Assembly (NCBI RefSeq): GCF_001905445.1
Contig: NZ_LIVQ01000005.1
Coordinates: 666,650 to 730,649, forward strand
Source: Streptomyces sp. CB00455
Lineage (GTDB): Bacteria; Actinomycetota; Actinomycetes; Streptomycetales; Streptomycetaceae
Reading direction: 5' to 3'
DNA length: 64,000 nucleotides
Shown piece by piece: positions 33,880 through 41,968 of the stretch (position 1 is its first letter; each line of letters starts with the position of its first letter). Position numbers and translations under genes: made by a program. The notes beneath the pieces were generated by a model. That model saw only the letters and a program-made list of their open reading frames with translations. It ran no database searches and had not been told where the DNA came from.

Positions 33880-34263
33880 TCAGCGGACCAACAGGTCCAG
33901 CAGCCGGTCCACCTCCGCGGCCGGGTCGGCCGTCAGGCCGGTGTGCACGGGCCCCGGCTGCACCACCGTGCTGCGCGGCGCGATCAGCCAGCGGAACCGC
34001 CGGCCCGCGTCGTCGGCCGCCGCCTGGCCGGCGTACGCTCCGCCCGCGCACACCCCCGCGACCCCGTGGAGGGCGGCCCGTACCCCGGCCACGTCCGCCT
34101 CGGGGTCCAGGGCCAGGAGCTTCGCCTCGTCGAGGTGGGTGCGCGCCGCGACGTAACCGTGCGCCCGGCAGTAGACGATCACTCCGGCGTTGAAGCACTC
34201 GCCGCGCTCCATCCGGGGCACCACACGCACCAGTGCGTACTCGAACACGTCCCGCTTGGTCAC
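33880..34263 (-). CDS. DUF3037 family protein coupled to the HipA-like kinase
   Basis: 127 residues starting VTKRDVFEYALVRVVPRMERGE, then FNAGVIVYCR: the DUF3037 pattern. The function is unknown. Its GTG overlaps the TGA of the HipA-like gene by 4 nt (GTGA), so translation is coupled, and the pairing of a HipA-like kinase with DUF3037 recurs in actinobacteria to my knowledge. DUF3037 may be a partner, substrate or antagonist of the kinase. No membrane segment or signal peptide. Confidence 0.85.
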   Translation of the reverse strand: MTKRDVFEYALVRVVPRMERGECFNAGVIVYCRAHGYVAARTHLDEAKLLALDPEADVAGVRAALHGVAGVCAGGAYAGQAAADDAGRRFRWLIAPRSTVVQPGPVHTGLTADPAAEVDRLLDLLVR

Positions 34264-35105
34264 TCGCCGTCGCTCTTCTTCTTGGTCTTGTGGGGCCATT
34301 CGGTCAGGTGGTCGGTGAGCCAGCCGGGCGGTCCGGCGGCGGTCTTGACTTCCGACTCCATCGAGATCCTCTCGTGGATCGTCGCCGCGCGCGGCAGCAG
34401 CGCCTCCACGTAGGCGCGGCGCAGGGCGTCGGTGGAGTCGAATCCGGGCTCGTCGACGAGCCACTCGTCGGGCACGTCGGCCGCCACCTCGGTGAGCAGT
34501 TCCTCGGTGACCAGCGGCGCCAGCGCGGCCGCAGCGGCCGCGATGTCGGGGCCTACGGGCGCCAGTACGTGGTCGGAGGCGTTGTAGGGCTTGGCGGCGG
34601 CCGTCGCCGCGGTGGGCCAGTTGTGGTGCCAGATCATGGTGGCGCCGTGGTCGATGAGCCAGAGGTCCCCGTGCCAGACCAGCATGTTGGGGTTGCGCCA
34701 GGACCTGTCGACGTTGTTGATCAGGGCGTCGAACCAGACCACGCGCCCGGCCTCGACGGGGTCCACCTGGTAGGCGAGCGGGTCGAAGCCGATCGACCCA
34801 GGCAGGTAGTCCATGCCGAGGTTCAGCCCGCCGCTGGCCTTGAGCAGCTCCTGGACCTCCTGGTCGGGCTCGCCGAGCCCGATGACGGGGTCGAGCTGCA
34901 TCTGGACCAGCCTCGGGACCCGCAGGCCCAGCCGCTGGGCCAGACGGCCGCAGATGACCTCGGCGACCAGGGTCTTGCGGCCCTGGCCGGCTCCGGTGAA
35001 CTTCATGACGTAGGTGCCGAGATCGTCGGCTTCGACGATCCCCGGCAGCGAGCCGCCCTCACGCAGGGGCGTGACGTAGCGGGTCGCAATCACTTCGGAC
35101 AGCAT
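34260..35105 (-). CDS. HipA-like kinase
   Basis: 281 residues. Kinase features can be read: Lys35 in YVMKF as the ATP lysine, a Glu-containing helix (LVAEVICGRLAQRL), the catalytic loop FDALINNVDRSWRNPN (Asp133, Asn138/140) and the metal-binding Asp152 in LIDHG, where DFG is replaced by DHG. It is shorter than E. coli HipA (440 residues) and lacks the N-terminal subdomain. Classical HipA phosphorylates glutamyl-tRNA synthetase to induce persistence and is paired with HipB. No HipB-like DNA-binding gene is present; the partners are a DUF3037 protein (4-nt overlap) and, 18 nt upstream, an isochorismatase-fold protein. Confidence 0.85.
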   Translation of the reverse strand: MLSEVIATRYVTPLREGGSLPGIVEADDLGTYVMKFTGAGQGRKTLVAEVICGRLAQRLGLRVPRLVQMQLDPVIGLGEPDQEVQELLKASGGLNLGMDYLPGSIGFDPLAYQVDPVEAGRVVWFDALINNVDRSWRNPNMLVWHGDLWLIDHGATMIWHHNWPTAATAAAKPYNASDHVLAPVGPDIAAAAAALAPLVTEELLTEVAADVPDEWLVDEPGFDSTDALRRAYVEALLPRAATIHERISMESEVKTAAGPPGWLTDHLTEWPHKTKKKSDGE

Positions 35106-35123
35106 CCGACCAGGTTACGGGGG

Positions 35124-35738
35124 TCAGGACGCGGGAGCCCACTGCGCGAGGAGCGCTTCGGCCGTGGTGATGGTGGCGACCAGCGCGAGGGAGTTGCGGA
35201 TCACCTCGGCGGTGCAGGTGGCGGGGACCCCCGCGACGGCGTCGGCCGGGACGACGACCTGGTAGCCGAGGTTCACGGCGTCGAAGACGGTGTTCGGGAT
35301 GGCGATGTTGGAGGAGACCCCGGTGACGACGAGGGTGCGGACGCCGAGGTTGCGCAGCAGGGCGTCCAGGTCGGTGCCGGCCATCGGCGAGAGGCCGTGG
35401 AGCCTGCGGACCACCAGGTCCTGCTCGGCGACGACGATGGGGGCGGCGACCTGCACCGCCCGGCTCCCGGTCAGCTGGCGCACGGGCAGCCTCCCGGCGG
35501 CGCGCAGCAACGTTGCGTTGACGCTGGCCCCGCGCCCGTCCGGCCGCCGCTCCGCTACCGCGTGCAGTACCTGTACGCCCGCTCCGCGCGCAGCATCGGC
35601 CAGCGCGGCCACCCGCTCCAGCATCCCCGAATCCCGGGCCTCCTTCGCGAGCTCGGGCAGGGCGCTCTCCTCGCCGACGACACCGTTCTGGCACTCGACG
35701 GTGAGCAGCGCGGTGGTGGCGGGATCGAGGTCCGGCAT
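35124..35738 (-). CDS. Isochorismatase-fold protein with a degenerate active site
   Basis: 204 residues with the cysteine-hydrolase/isochorismatase layout. The usual Asp-Lys-Cys triad is changed at all three places by my alignment: Glu15 in LTVECQN where Asp is expected, an Arg-Arg pair (~111-112) near the usual Lys, and Ala146 in TGVSSNIAI where the nucleophile Cys sits. It is therefore unlikely to be a standard nicotinamidase or N-carbamoyl hydrolase, and may bind a ligand or use another chemistry. ATG at 35738. It is first in the operon with the HipA-like kinase and DUF3037 genes and divergent from the pyridoxamine-oxidase-like gene. Confidence 0.8.
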   Translation of the reverse strand: MPDLDPATTALLTVECQNGVVGEESALPELAKEARDSGMLERVAALADAARGAGVQVLHAVAERRPDGRGASVNATLLRAAGRLPVRQLTGSRAVQVAAPIVVAEQDLVVRRLHGLSPMAGTDLDALLRNLGVRTLVVTGVSSNIAIPNTVFDAVNLGYQVVVPADAVAGVPATCTAEVIRNSLALVATITTAEALLAQWAPAS

Positions 35739-35814
35739 GGCTCCCCCTGGCGTGGCGACGGAAGAGCGCCCATGATTCCTGACACACAGTCAGATGTGAA
35801 GGGTCGTGGGACGG

Positions 35815-36273
35815 ATGAACGGGACGCAGCGGCGGGGACGCCGCATCATGATGACCGACGGGGAAGTGGACGCCTTCCTGCGCGAGCAGCGGACCTGCCG
35901 GGTGGCGACGGTCTCCCCCGACGGCCGGCCGCACGTGGGAGCCCTGTGGTTCGCCTGGGACGGCGCTTCGCTGTGGCTGTACTCGATCGTCCGCAGCCGG
36001 CGGTGGTCGGACCTGCGCGCGGACCCGCGGATCTCGGTGGTCGTGGATTGCGGGGAGGCCTACGACGAACTGCGCGGCGTGGAACTGTCCGGCAGCGCCG
36101 TCTTCGTGGGCGAGGCCCCGCGCACGGGCGAACCGTGTCCGGAACTGGCGGAGGCGGAGCGGATCTTCCCGGTCAAGAACTTCGGCATCGCGGAAATGCC
36201 GCACGACGGGCGCCACGCCTGGATACGCCTGACTCCGGAGTCGATCGTCTCCTGGGACTTCCGCAAGCTGTAG
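35815..36273 (+). CDS. Pyridoxamine-5'-phosphate-oxidase-like (PPOX) flavin/F420-binding protein
   Basis: 152 residues with a split-barrel pattern: CRVATVSPDGRPHVGALWFAWDG, LWLYSIVRSRRWSDLRADPR, VELSGSAVFVGE and a closing AWIRLTPESIVSWDFRKL. This matches the small PPOX-type proteins of actinobacteria that use FMN or F420; the substrate is unknown. The start is uncertain: ATG at 35815, or a GTG at 35806 that lies close to an AAGGG. Followed by a low-complexity GGACCGG region. Confidence 0.82.
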   Translation: MNGTQRRGRRIMMTDGEVDAFLREQRTCRVATVSPDGRPHVGALWFAWDGASLWLYSIVRSRRWSDLRADPRISVVVDCGEAYDELRGVELSGSAVFVGEAPRTGEPCPELAEAERIFPVKNFGIAEMPHDGRHAWIRLTPESIVSWDFRKL

Positions 36274-36281
36274 GCGGAGCC

Positions 36282-36336
36282 CGGGACGGTCCGCTCGGAC
36301 GGGACCGGACCGGGCCGGACCGGGTCGGACCGGACC
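36282..36336. repeat. Simple GGACCGG-type low-complexity repeat
   Basis: Irregular repeats of ggaccgg/gggac over about 55 nt between convergent genes (PPOX stop 36273, LysR stop 36377). It can form several alternative hairpins and may act as a transcription stop for both sides. Confidence 0.6.
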
Positions 36337-36376
36337 CATCAGACGGGCTCGGGCGGGCTCCGAGGATCGGACCGGA

Positions 36377-37297
36377 TCAGGCGGACTCCGGCCCGCCCTG
36401 GAGGACGGCGGCGCTCCGGCTCAGCGCCTCGACCGCCGCCCGGATGGTGGGCCTGCGGTCGGCGTCCGCGCGCCAGACGGCGTACACGTGACGGCGCACG
36501 CTGTCGCAGACCGGCAGCAGCCGGACCCCGGGCGGCACGGGCCCCCGGCCCAGCTTCGGGGCCACGCACACCCCGAGTCCGGCCGCGACGAAGGCCAGCT
36601 GCGTGTGGTGCTCCTCGGCGATGTGGGCGATGCGCGGTTCGATGCCGGTACCCCGCAGGGTGAAGACCAGCCACTCGTGGCAGAACTGCCCTTCGTTCCA
36701 GGAGATCCAGTCGTCGTCGGCGAGCTCGGCCAGCGAGATCTGCCCCCGGTCGGCGAGCCGGTGGCCGGCCGGGACCGCGATGTCGACGGAGTCGTCGAGC
36801 AGGTGCGTCCGGGTCAGCTCGCCGGGCACCGGCATCCGCTTGTTGTGCCAGTCGATGGCCAGCGCGAGGTCGAGGTCGCCGCGCACCACGGCGGCCATGC
36901 CCTCCTCGGGCTCCTGCTCGCGGACCCGTGCCCGCAGCTGCGGGTGGTCCGTGCGCAGCGCGGACAGGGCCTGTGGCAGCAGTCCGCGCATGGCGGTGGG
37001 GAAGGCTCCGATGCGCAACCGGCCGACGGCGCGGCCCCGCTGGGCCTCGACGTCGGCCTGGGCACGCTCGACCTGGGAGATGATCCGGGCCGCGTGGTCG
37101 GCGAGCAGCCGCCCGGCGTCGGTGAGCCGGATCCCGCGCCCGTTCCGGGCCAGCAGGGGCTGGCCGACCTCCCGTTCGAGCTTGGCCATCTGCTGGGACA
37201 CGGCGGAGGTGGTGACGTGGAGGCCGTCCGCCGCGGCGCTGACCGAGCCGTGGCGGGCGAGGGCGTCGAGGGTGCGCAGGCGCTCCAGGTTCAACAT
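36377..37297 (-). CDS. LysR-type transcriptional regulator
   Basis: 306 residues: winged helix-turn-helix at the N-terminus (LRTLDALARHGSVSAAADGL, then TTSAVSQQMAKLEREVGQPL), then the two-lobed periplasmic-binding-like effector domain (LRIGAFPTAMRGLLP ... AAGLGVCVAPKL). LysR proteins normally control a divergent neighbour, here the EamA transporter starting at 37372; the 74-bp gap contains a perfect GCGAGA-AAG-TCTCGC palindrome. The effector is unknown. ATG at 37297. Confidence 0.92.
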   Translation of the reverse strand: MLNLERLRTLDALARHGSVSAAADGLHVTTSAVSQQMAKLEREVGQPLLARNGRGIRLTDAGRLLADHAARIISQVERAQADVEAQRGRAVGRLRIGAFPTAMRGLLPQALSALRTDHPQLRARVREQEPEEGMAAVVRGDLDLALAIDWHNKRMPVPGELTRTHLLDDSVDIAVPAGHRLADRGQISLAELADDDWISWNEGQFCHEWLVFTLRGTGIEPRIAHIAEEHHTQLAFVAAGLGVCVAPKLGRGPVPPGVRLLPVCDSVRRHVYAVWRADADRRPTIRAAVEALSRSAAVLQGGPESA

Positions 37298-37320
37298 GTA
37301 AGCGATGCTACGACGTCACT

Positions 37321-37335
37321 GCGAGAAAGTCTCGC
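37321..37335. promoter_or_regulatory. Candidate LysR operator palindrome
   Basis: gcgaga, 3 nt, tctcgc: a perfect 15-bp inverted repeat in the 74-bp divergent gap between the LysR gene and the EamA gene. The position, 24 nt from the LysR start and 37 nt from the transporter start, suits autoregulation plus control of the transporter. Confidence 0.55.
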
Positions 37336-37371
37336 TTGTCCTACGAAGTTGCACAGCGCACAGTAAGGGGC

Positions 37372-38412
37372 ATGAGCGCACCCACCGCCCCTGGACCGAC
37401 CCTCCCCACCGCCGTCCCCACCCCCGGCGTCCCCGGCGCCATGCCACTGGCCGGCACGCCGGCCGGCAGCCCGTCCGCCGAGCAGGCCACGGTGTCGGCG
37501 ACGGCCGCGGCCGCCCGCGCGCAGCTCCTGCGGGACTGGCGCATCCGCTTCGCGGTCCTGTCCGTCATCTGGGGCTTCAGCTTTCTGCTGATCAAGGTGG
37601 GTACGCAGGCGTACGCCCCCTTCCAGGTCGCCCTGGGCCGGGTCCTGTTCGGCGCGCTCGCCCTGCTGGCCGTCCTGCTGGTCCGCCGCGAGCCCCTCCC
37701 GCGCGGGCGGCGCACCTGGGGCCACCTCACCGTGGCGGCGCTGCTGCTCAACACCGCCCCCTTCTCCCTCTTCGCCTTCGCCGAGCTGAGCATCCCCTCC
37801 AGCCTGGCCGGCATCTGCAACGCGACCTCCCCGCTGTGGGGGATGGCGCTGTCGCTGGTGGCGCTGTCCGAGGACCGCCCCACGCGCCGCCGCTTCGCGG
37901 GACTGGGCCTCGGCTTCCTCGGCGTGCTGACCGTCCTCGGCGCCTGGCAGGGTTTCACCGGCGTCGACGCCAAGGGCACCGCGCTCGCCCTGCTCGCCTC
38001 GCTCTGCTACCCCATCGGCTGGATCTACGTCCGCCGCACCCTGGCGGGGACCCCGGGCTCGCCGGTGGCCCTGACCGGCGGCCAGCTGCTCGTCTCCACC
38101 CTCCAGCTCGCCCTGGTCAGCGCCGTGTTCACGACGGCCCCGGCATCGTTCCCGCTCTGGCCGACCCTGTCGGTGGTCGCCCTGGGCGCCCTCGGCACGG
38201 GCCTGGCCCTGCAGATGCAGTACGGACTGGTCACCGAGGTCGGCCCGACCACCGCGCAGATGGTCACCTACTTCATCCCGGTCATCGCGACCACGGCCGG
38301 TGTCCTGGTCCTGGGCGAACAACTGCACTGGAACACCCCGGTCGGCGCGGCGATCGTACTGGCGGGCGCCGCCCTCACCCAGACCCGGCCCGGGGCACGC
38401 AACCGCGCCTGA
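37372..38412 (+). CDS. EamA/DMT-superfamily transporter
   Basis: 346 residues from the ATG at 37372: about 60 residues of Pro/Ala-rich cytoplasmic leader, then ten membrane helices in two EamA repeats. The first repeat opens IRFAVLSVIWGFSFLLIKVG, and the second includes PTTAQMVTYFIPVIATTAGVLVLGEQLHW, the conserved last-helix signature. DMT proteins of this kind export amino acids, nucleosides or drugs. An AAGGGG lies only one base before the ATG, an odd spacing, so an upstream start is possible. Likely controlled by the divergent LysR gene. Confidence 0.88.
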   Translation: MSAPTAPGPTLPTAVPTPGVPGAMPLAGTPAGSPSAEQATVSATAAAARAQLLRDWRIRFAVLSVIWGFSFLLIKVGTQAYAPFQVALGRVLFGALALLAVLLVRREPLPRGRRTWGHLTVAALLLNTAPFSLFAFAELSIPSSLAGICNATSPLWGMALSLVALSEDRPTRRRFAGLGLGFLGVLTVLGAWQGFTGVDAKGTALALLASLCYPIGWIYVRRTLAGTPGSPVALTGGQLLVSTLQLALVSAVFTTAPASFPLWPTLSVVALGALGTGLALQMQYGLVTEVGPTTAQMVTYFIPVIATTAGVLVLGEQLHWNTPVGAAIVLAGAALTQTRPGARNRA

Positions 38413-38535
38413 CGACGGCCACCGGTCGCACAGCGGCCGCCGGCATCGTCGTGATCCTGGGCGGCCTCCCGGAGCGGCTCTGACGGACCGTCGCCCGGGT
38501 CCGCCGCGCCACCTCCCCGGAGGGTGTCCGGGCGA

Positions 38536-38556
38536 CCGCCCCGGCCCGAGGGGCGG
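38536..38556. terminator. GC hairpin between convergent genes
   Basis: ccgcccc (38536-38542), 7-nt loop, ggggcgg (38550-38556), between the EamA stop at 38412 and the MocR stop at 38685. The surrounding 270 nt show no gene. Confidence 0.5.
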
Positions 38557-38684
38557 CCCGGTGGCCCCAGGGGGCGACAGGGCCGCCGGGACCCGCGGTG
38601 TCGCCGGGAGTTCCGCGGGGCGGTCAGGGGCCGCTCACGGGCTCCGAGCGCCCGCTCGCGGGCTTTGGGCGGACCGCCCCGGCG

Positions 38685-40016
38685 TCAGCCGAAGCGGCCG
38701 CCCGTCGCCGGGCGGACCGCGGCAGCCACCGCCTCGGCCAGGCCCGCCACCTCGAAGAGCGCCACCTCCGACACCGTCAGCCGCACCCCCGGTCCCGACT
38801 CCACACGGAACCGGGCCCCGGCCGTCACCGCCCAGCCTGCGGCCAGCAGTCTCGTCACCACCCCCGTTTCATCGGCCACGGGCACCCACACGTTCATCCC
38901 GCTCCGCCCGTGCGCCGGCACGCCCCGCTCCCGTAGCGCCTCGACCAGCGCGTCCCGCCGCTCACCGTACGAGCGGGCCACGGCCGCCCGGTCCACCGCG
39001 CCCGAGGTCCACAGCTCCACCACCGCGTACTGCAGCAGCCGGCTCACCCAGCCCGGGCCCAGCCGCTGGCGTCCCCGCACCCGGTCCAGGGTGACCGGGT
39101 CCCCCGTCAGCACCGCGAGCCGCAGGTCCGGTCCGTAGGCCTTCGCCGTCGAACGCACCAGCGCCCAGTGCCGGGTGATCCCGCCCAGCGGGTACAGCGG
39201 CAGGTCGACGATCGCGTGCCCGTGGTCGTCGTCGATCACCAGCACCCCGGGGTGGCCGCCCAACAGCGTCCGCAGCTCACCGGCCCGCGCCGCGCTCACC
39301 GCCGCCCCCGTGGGGTTCTGCGCCCGCGAGGTCACCACCAGGGCGCGCGCCCCGGCCTCCAACGCCCGCGCCACCGCCTCGGGCCGCGGCCCGTCGTCGT
39401 CCACCGCGACCGGCAGCACCCGCAGCCCGAGCGCCGGCACCAGGTCCAGCACGCTCCCCCACCCCGGGTCCTCGACCGCCACCGCGTCACCCGGTCGCAG
39501 GTGGGCGGCCAGCACCCGTTCGATGGCGTCCAGCGCGCCCGAGGTCACCGCCACCGGCCCGGCCGGCACGCCGTCGGCGTCCAGGTCGGCCCGGGCCAGC
39601 CGGGCCAGGTCCGGCGCGACCGGGTCCGCCCCGTAGCGGGTGGGGGCCTGCGCGTACCGCCGGGCGGCCGCCGCCAGCGCGCCGTCCAGCGAAGGCAGCA
39701 GGGACACGTCCGGATTGCCTTCCGTGATGTCCCGTACGCCCGCCGGCACCGCCATCCGCAGGGCGTCCCGCGGCGCGCTCGACGGGCGGGCCCGCACCCG
39801 GCTGCCCCGCCGGCCGTCGGTCTCGATCACCCCGCGTTCGCGCAGCGCGCGGTAGGCGGCCGCGACGGTGTTGGGGTTGACCCCCAGCTCGCCGGCGAGC
39901 TCCCGCATCGGCGGCAGCAGGGCTCCCGGCGCGAGCGCTCCCGCCCCGACGCCGGCCTCGACGCTGGCGGCGATGTCCGATGCGCGCCGCCCTGTGATCC
40001 GATAGTCTCCTAGCAC
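38685..40016 (-). CDS. MocR/PdxR-type regulator (GntR helix-turn-helix fused to aminotransferase-like domain)
   Basis: 443 residues. Residues ~1-75 are a GntR winged helix (GALLPPMRELAGELGVNPNTVAAAYRALRERG); the rest is a fold-type I aminotransferase domain with the cofactor Lys in STAKAYGPDLRL, plus SRAQNPTGA and DDDHGH. MocR proteins sense PLP or PLP-amino acid adducts. The divergent gene encodes a pyridoxamine-phosphate-oxidase-like protein, hinting at vitamin B6 or flavin-related control. GTG at 40016, apparently leaderless (a CATACT -10-like element is ~8 nt away). A perfect 12-bp palindrome lies in the shared promoter. Confidence 0.9.
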   Translation of the reverse strand: MLGDYRITGRRASDIAASVEAGVGAGALAPGALLPPMRELAGELGVNPNTVAAAYRALRERGVIETDGRRGSRVRARPSSAPRDALRMAVPAGVRDITEGNPDVSLLPSLDGALAAAARRYAQAPTRYGADPVAPDLARLARADLDADGVPAGPVAVTSGALDAIERVLAAHLRPGDAVAVEDPGWGSVLDLVPALGLRVLPVAVDDDGPRPEAVARALEAGARALVVTSRAQNPTGAAVSAARAGELRTLLGGHPGVLVIDDDHGHAIVDLPLYPLGGITRHWALVRSTAKAYGPDLRLAVLTGDPVTLDRVRGRQRLGPGWVSRLLQYAVVELWTSGAVDRAAVARSYGERRDALVEALRERGVPAHGRSGMNVWVPVADETGVVTRLLAAGWAVTAGARFRVESGPGVRLTVSEVALFEVAGLAEAVAAAVRPATGGRFG

Positions 40017-40027
40017 AAAGACAAGTA

Positions 40028-40039
40028 TGCACTAGTGCA
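40028..40039. promoter_or_regulatory. Candidate MocR operator TGCACTAGTGCA
   Basis: A perfect 12-bp palindrome in the 38-bp gap between the MocR start (40016) and the PPOX start (40055). It overlaps the -10-like element of the MocR gene, and a related half-site (ctagcac) lies at 40010-40016, so binding would affect both promoters. Confidence 0.6.
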
Positions 40040-40054
40040 ATGGAGTCCGCCACC

Positions 40055-40780
40055 ATGACGGCCACGCCCGCCACACCCGCCACCCAGACGCCCGACCCGG
40101 CCGGGCAGCCCGACCCCACGGGACCGACCGCCGCCTACGAGCCCACCGACCGTACGGTCCCCACCCGCTCCCGGGACCGCGCGCGCTACGACCGCGAGAC
40201 GGTGCACTCGATACTCGACCAGGCCTACGTCTGCCACCTCGGTTTCATCCGCGACGGCGCCCCCGTGGTGCTCCCCACCCTCTTCGGACGGGTCGGCGAG
40301 GCGCTCTACCTCCACGGCTCCACCGGCTCCCGCCCCCTGCGCGCCGCCGGACAGGCCGACCCGGGCCTGGCGGTCTGCGTGACCGTGACCCACGTCGACG
40401 GCCTGGTCCTCGCCCGCTCCGCCTTCCACCACTCGCTCAACTACCGCTCGGTGGTGGTCCACGGCACCGCCTACCAGGTCACCGACGAGGAGGAGTGCCG
40501 GATCGCGCTGGACGCCCTCGTCGACCACGTGGTTCCGGGCCGCTCGGCCGACTCCCGGCCGGCCAGCGCCAAGGAGCTCGCCGCCACGGCGGTGATCCGC
40601 CTGGACCTGACCGAGGTCTCCGCGAAGCTGCGTACCGGCGGCCCGAACGACGACGCCGAGGACCTCGCACTGCCCCACTGGGCGGGCGTGGTCCCCGTCG
40701 CCCCGGCCTACGCGGCCCCCGTGCCCTCCGCCGACCTGGCCCCCGGCATCCCCGTCCCGGCCTACCTCGCCACGCTCTGA
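40055..40780 (+). CDS. Pyridoxamine-5'-phosphate-oxidase family protein (FMN-binding split barrel)
   Basis: 241 residues from the ATG at 40055, chosen because GGAG is 10 nt upstream; an ATG at 40040 abuts the operator. After a ~35-residue Pro/Thr-rich leader come VHSILDQAYVCHLGFIRDGAPVVLPTLF and LYLHGSTGSRPLRAA, then HHSLNYRSVVVHG and a C-terminal segment with LPHWAGVVPV, the pattern of the Pyridox_ox_2-like FMN-binding family. Probably a flavin-dependent oxidoreductase; substrate unknown. Divergent from, and probably controlled by, the MocR gene. The 3' end overlaps the convergent EamA gene by 19 nt. Confidence 0.87.
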   Translation: MTATPATPATQTPDPAGQPDPTGPTAAYEPTDRTVPTRSRDRARYDRETVHSILDQAYVCHLGFIRDGAPVVLPTLFGRVGEALYLHGSTGSRPLRAAGQADPGLAVCVTVTHVDGLVLARSAFHHSLNYRSVVVHGTAYQVTDEEECRIALDALVDHVVPGRSADSRPASAKELAATAVIRLDLTEVSAKLRTGGPNDDAEDLALPHWAGVVPVAPAYAAPVPSADLAPGIPVPAYLATL

Positions 40781-41796
40781 GCAGTCCGCGCGGCGGCGGG
40801 CCGCGCCGCGTCATCATCGGCCGGCCCGCCCGCGGGCCTGCGGGACTCCGCCGCGATCAGGGCGCCCACCGCGGCCAGCAGCAGTACGGTTCCCAGCACC
40901 ACGGCGCCGGTCAGCCGCTCCCCCAGCAGCAGGACGGCGATCACCGCGGCGCTCACCGGCTCGATCAGCATGATCACCGAAACGGTGGCGGCCCGCACGG
41001 CCGCGGCACCGGTGAAGTAGAGCGCGTACGCCAGCGCCGTCGGCACGACGGCGACGTACACCAGCAGCCAGATCACCCGGCCCGGTGCGGCGGTGTGCGG
41101 CAGCAGTCCCTCCGCGGCGGCGAGCGGCAGCAGGCACAGCGTGCCCACGCCGACCGACCAGGCGGTGGTTACCAGCGGGTCCCCGCTCCGCCCGCGCATC
41201 CCGAGCCACCGTGCCCGCAGGGTCATCCCCGCGTATCCGGCGGCCGACAGCAGGGCCCAGCCGACGCCGAGCGGACGCACCTGGCCGTCCCCGCTGCCCA
41301 GCACCAGTACGGCGAGCCCGGCGAGCGCCCCCACGACGGCGGACGCGCCGCCCCGGCCGAGCCGCTCGCCCATCCAGTACCGCCCGCCGAGTGCGATCAG
41401 CACCGGACCGGCGCCGAGCGTGACCACGGTGCCGACGGCCAGGCCGGTCTCGCGCACGGCGCCGAAGTAGGAGGCCTGGAAGAGCGTGAACATCAGCCCC
41501 GTCGCGATGAGCGAACGGGCCGACGGCCGCACCCGGACGGGACCGGACGCCCGTCCGGAACCGGCACGGGAACGGAAACGGGAACGGGGCCGGTGACGGG
41601 ACGGGAGCCGGCGCAGGGCCAGCACCCCCAGCAGCACCACGAGACCTCCCGCGCACCGCCAGAACGACAGGGCGAGCGGACCGAGGTCACTGGCGAGGTA
41701 GAGGAGGGAGGCGGCCGCCCCGGCGGTGCCCCAGGCGGCTCCGGCGACGACGAGGTACAGCAGACTGCGCCCGGCAGCGGGCGAATGGTTCGACAC
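40762..41796 (-). CDS. EamA/DMT-superfamily transporter
   Basis: 344 residues from the GTG at 41796 (GGAG 7 nt upstream); a 21-codon upstream extension has no ribosome-binding site. Ten membrane helices in two repeats: SLLYLVVAGAAWGTAGAAAS in the first, VVPTALAYALYFTGAA and SVIMLIEPVSAAVIAVLLLGERL in the second, which is the conserved EamA closing motif. An Arg-rich loop follows TM2 (RLPSRHRPRSRFRSRAG). Exporter of unknown metabolites. A second EamA gene follows upstream at 41969-42925 in the same direction, suggesting a pair. Confidence 0.87.
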   Translation of the reverse strand: MSNHSPAAGRSLLYLVVAGAAWGTAGAAASLLYLASDLGPLALSFWRCAGGLVVLLGVLALRRLPSRHRPRSRFRSRAGSGRASGPVRVRPSARSLIATGLMFTLFQASYFGAVRETGLAVGTVVTLGAGPVLIALGGRYWMGERLGRGGASAVVGALAGLAVLVLGSGDGQVRPLGVGWALLSAAGYAGMTLRARWLGMRGRSGDPLVTTAWSVGVGTLCLLPLAAAEGLLPHTAAPGRVIWLLVYVAVVPTALAYALYFTGAAAVRAATVSVIMLIEPVSAAVIAVLLLGERLTGAVVLGTVLLLAAVGALIAAESRRPAGGPADDDAARPAAARTAQSVAR

Positions 41797-41968
41797 GTGG
41801 GGTCTCCGTGCATGCGTGAAGGATGAGAGGTGCAGGTCATCGCTTCGCGGGCAGCGCACACCCGCCCGGGACGCCGTCGGACGTCCGGGCCGGGATCTCG
41901 TCGCTGGAGGTGCCGCCCGCGCCTAGGCGGCGGGAGGCGGAAGCACGGTCGAAGGCATGTCCGGCACC

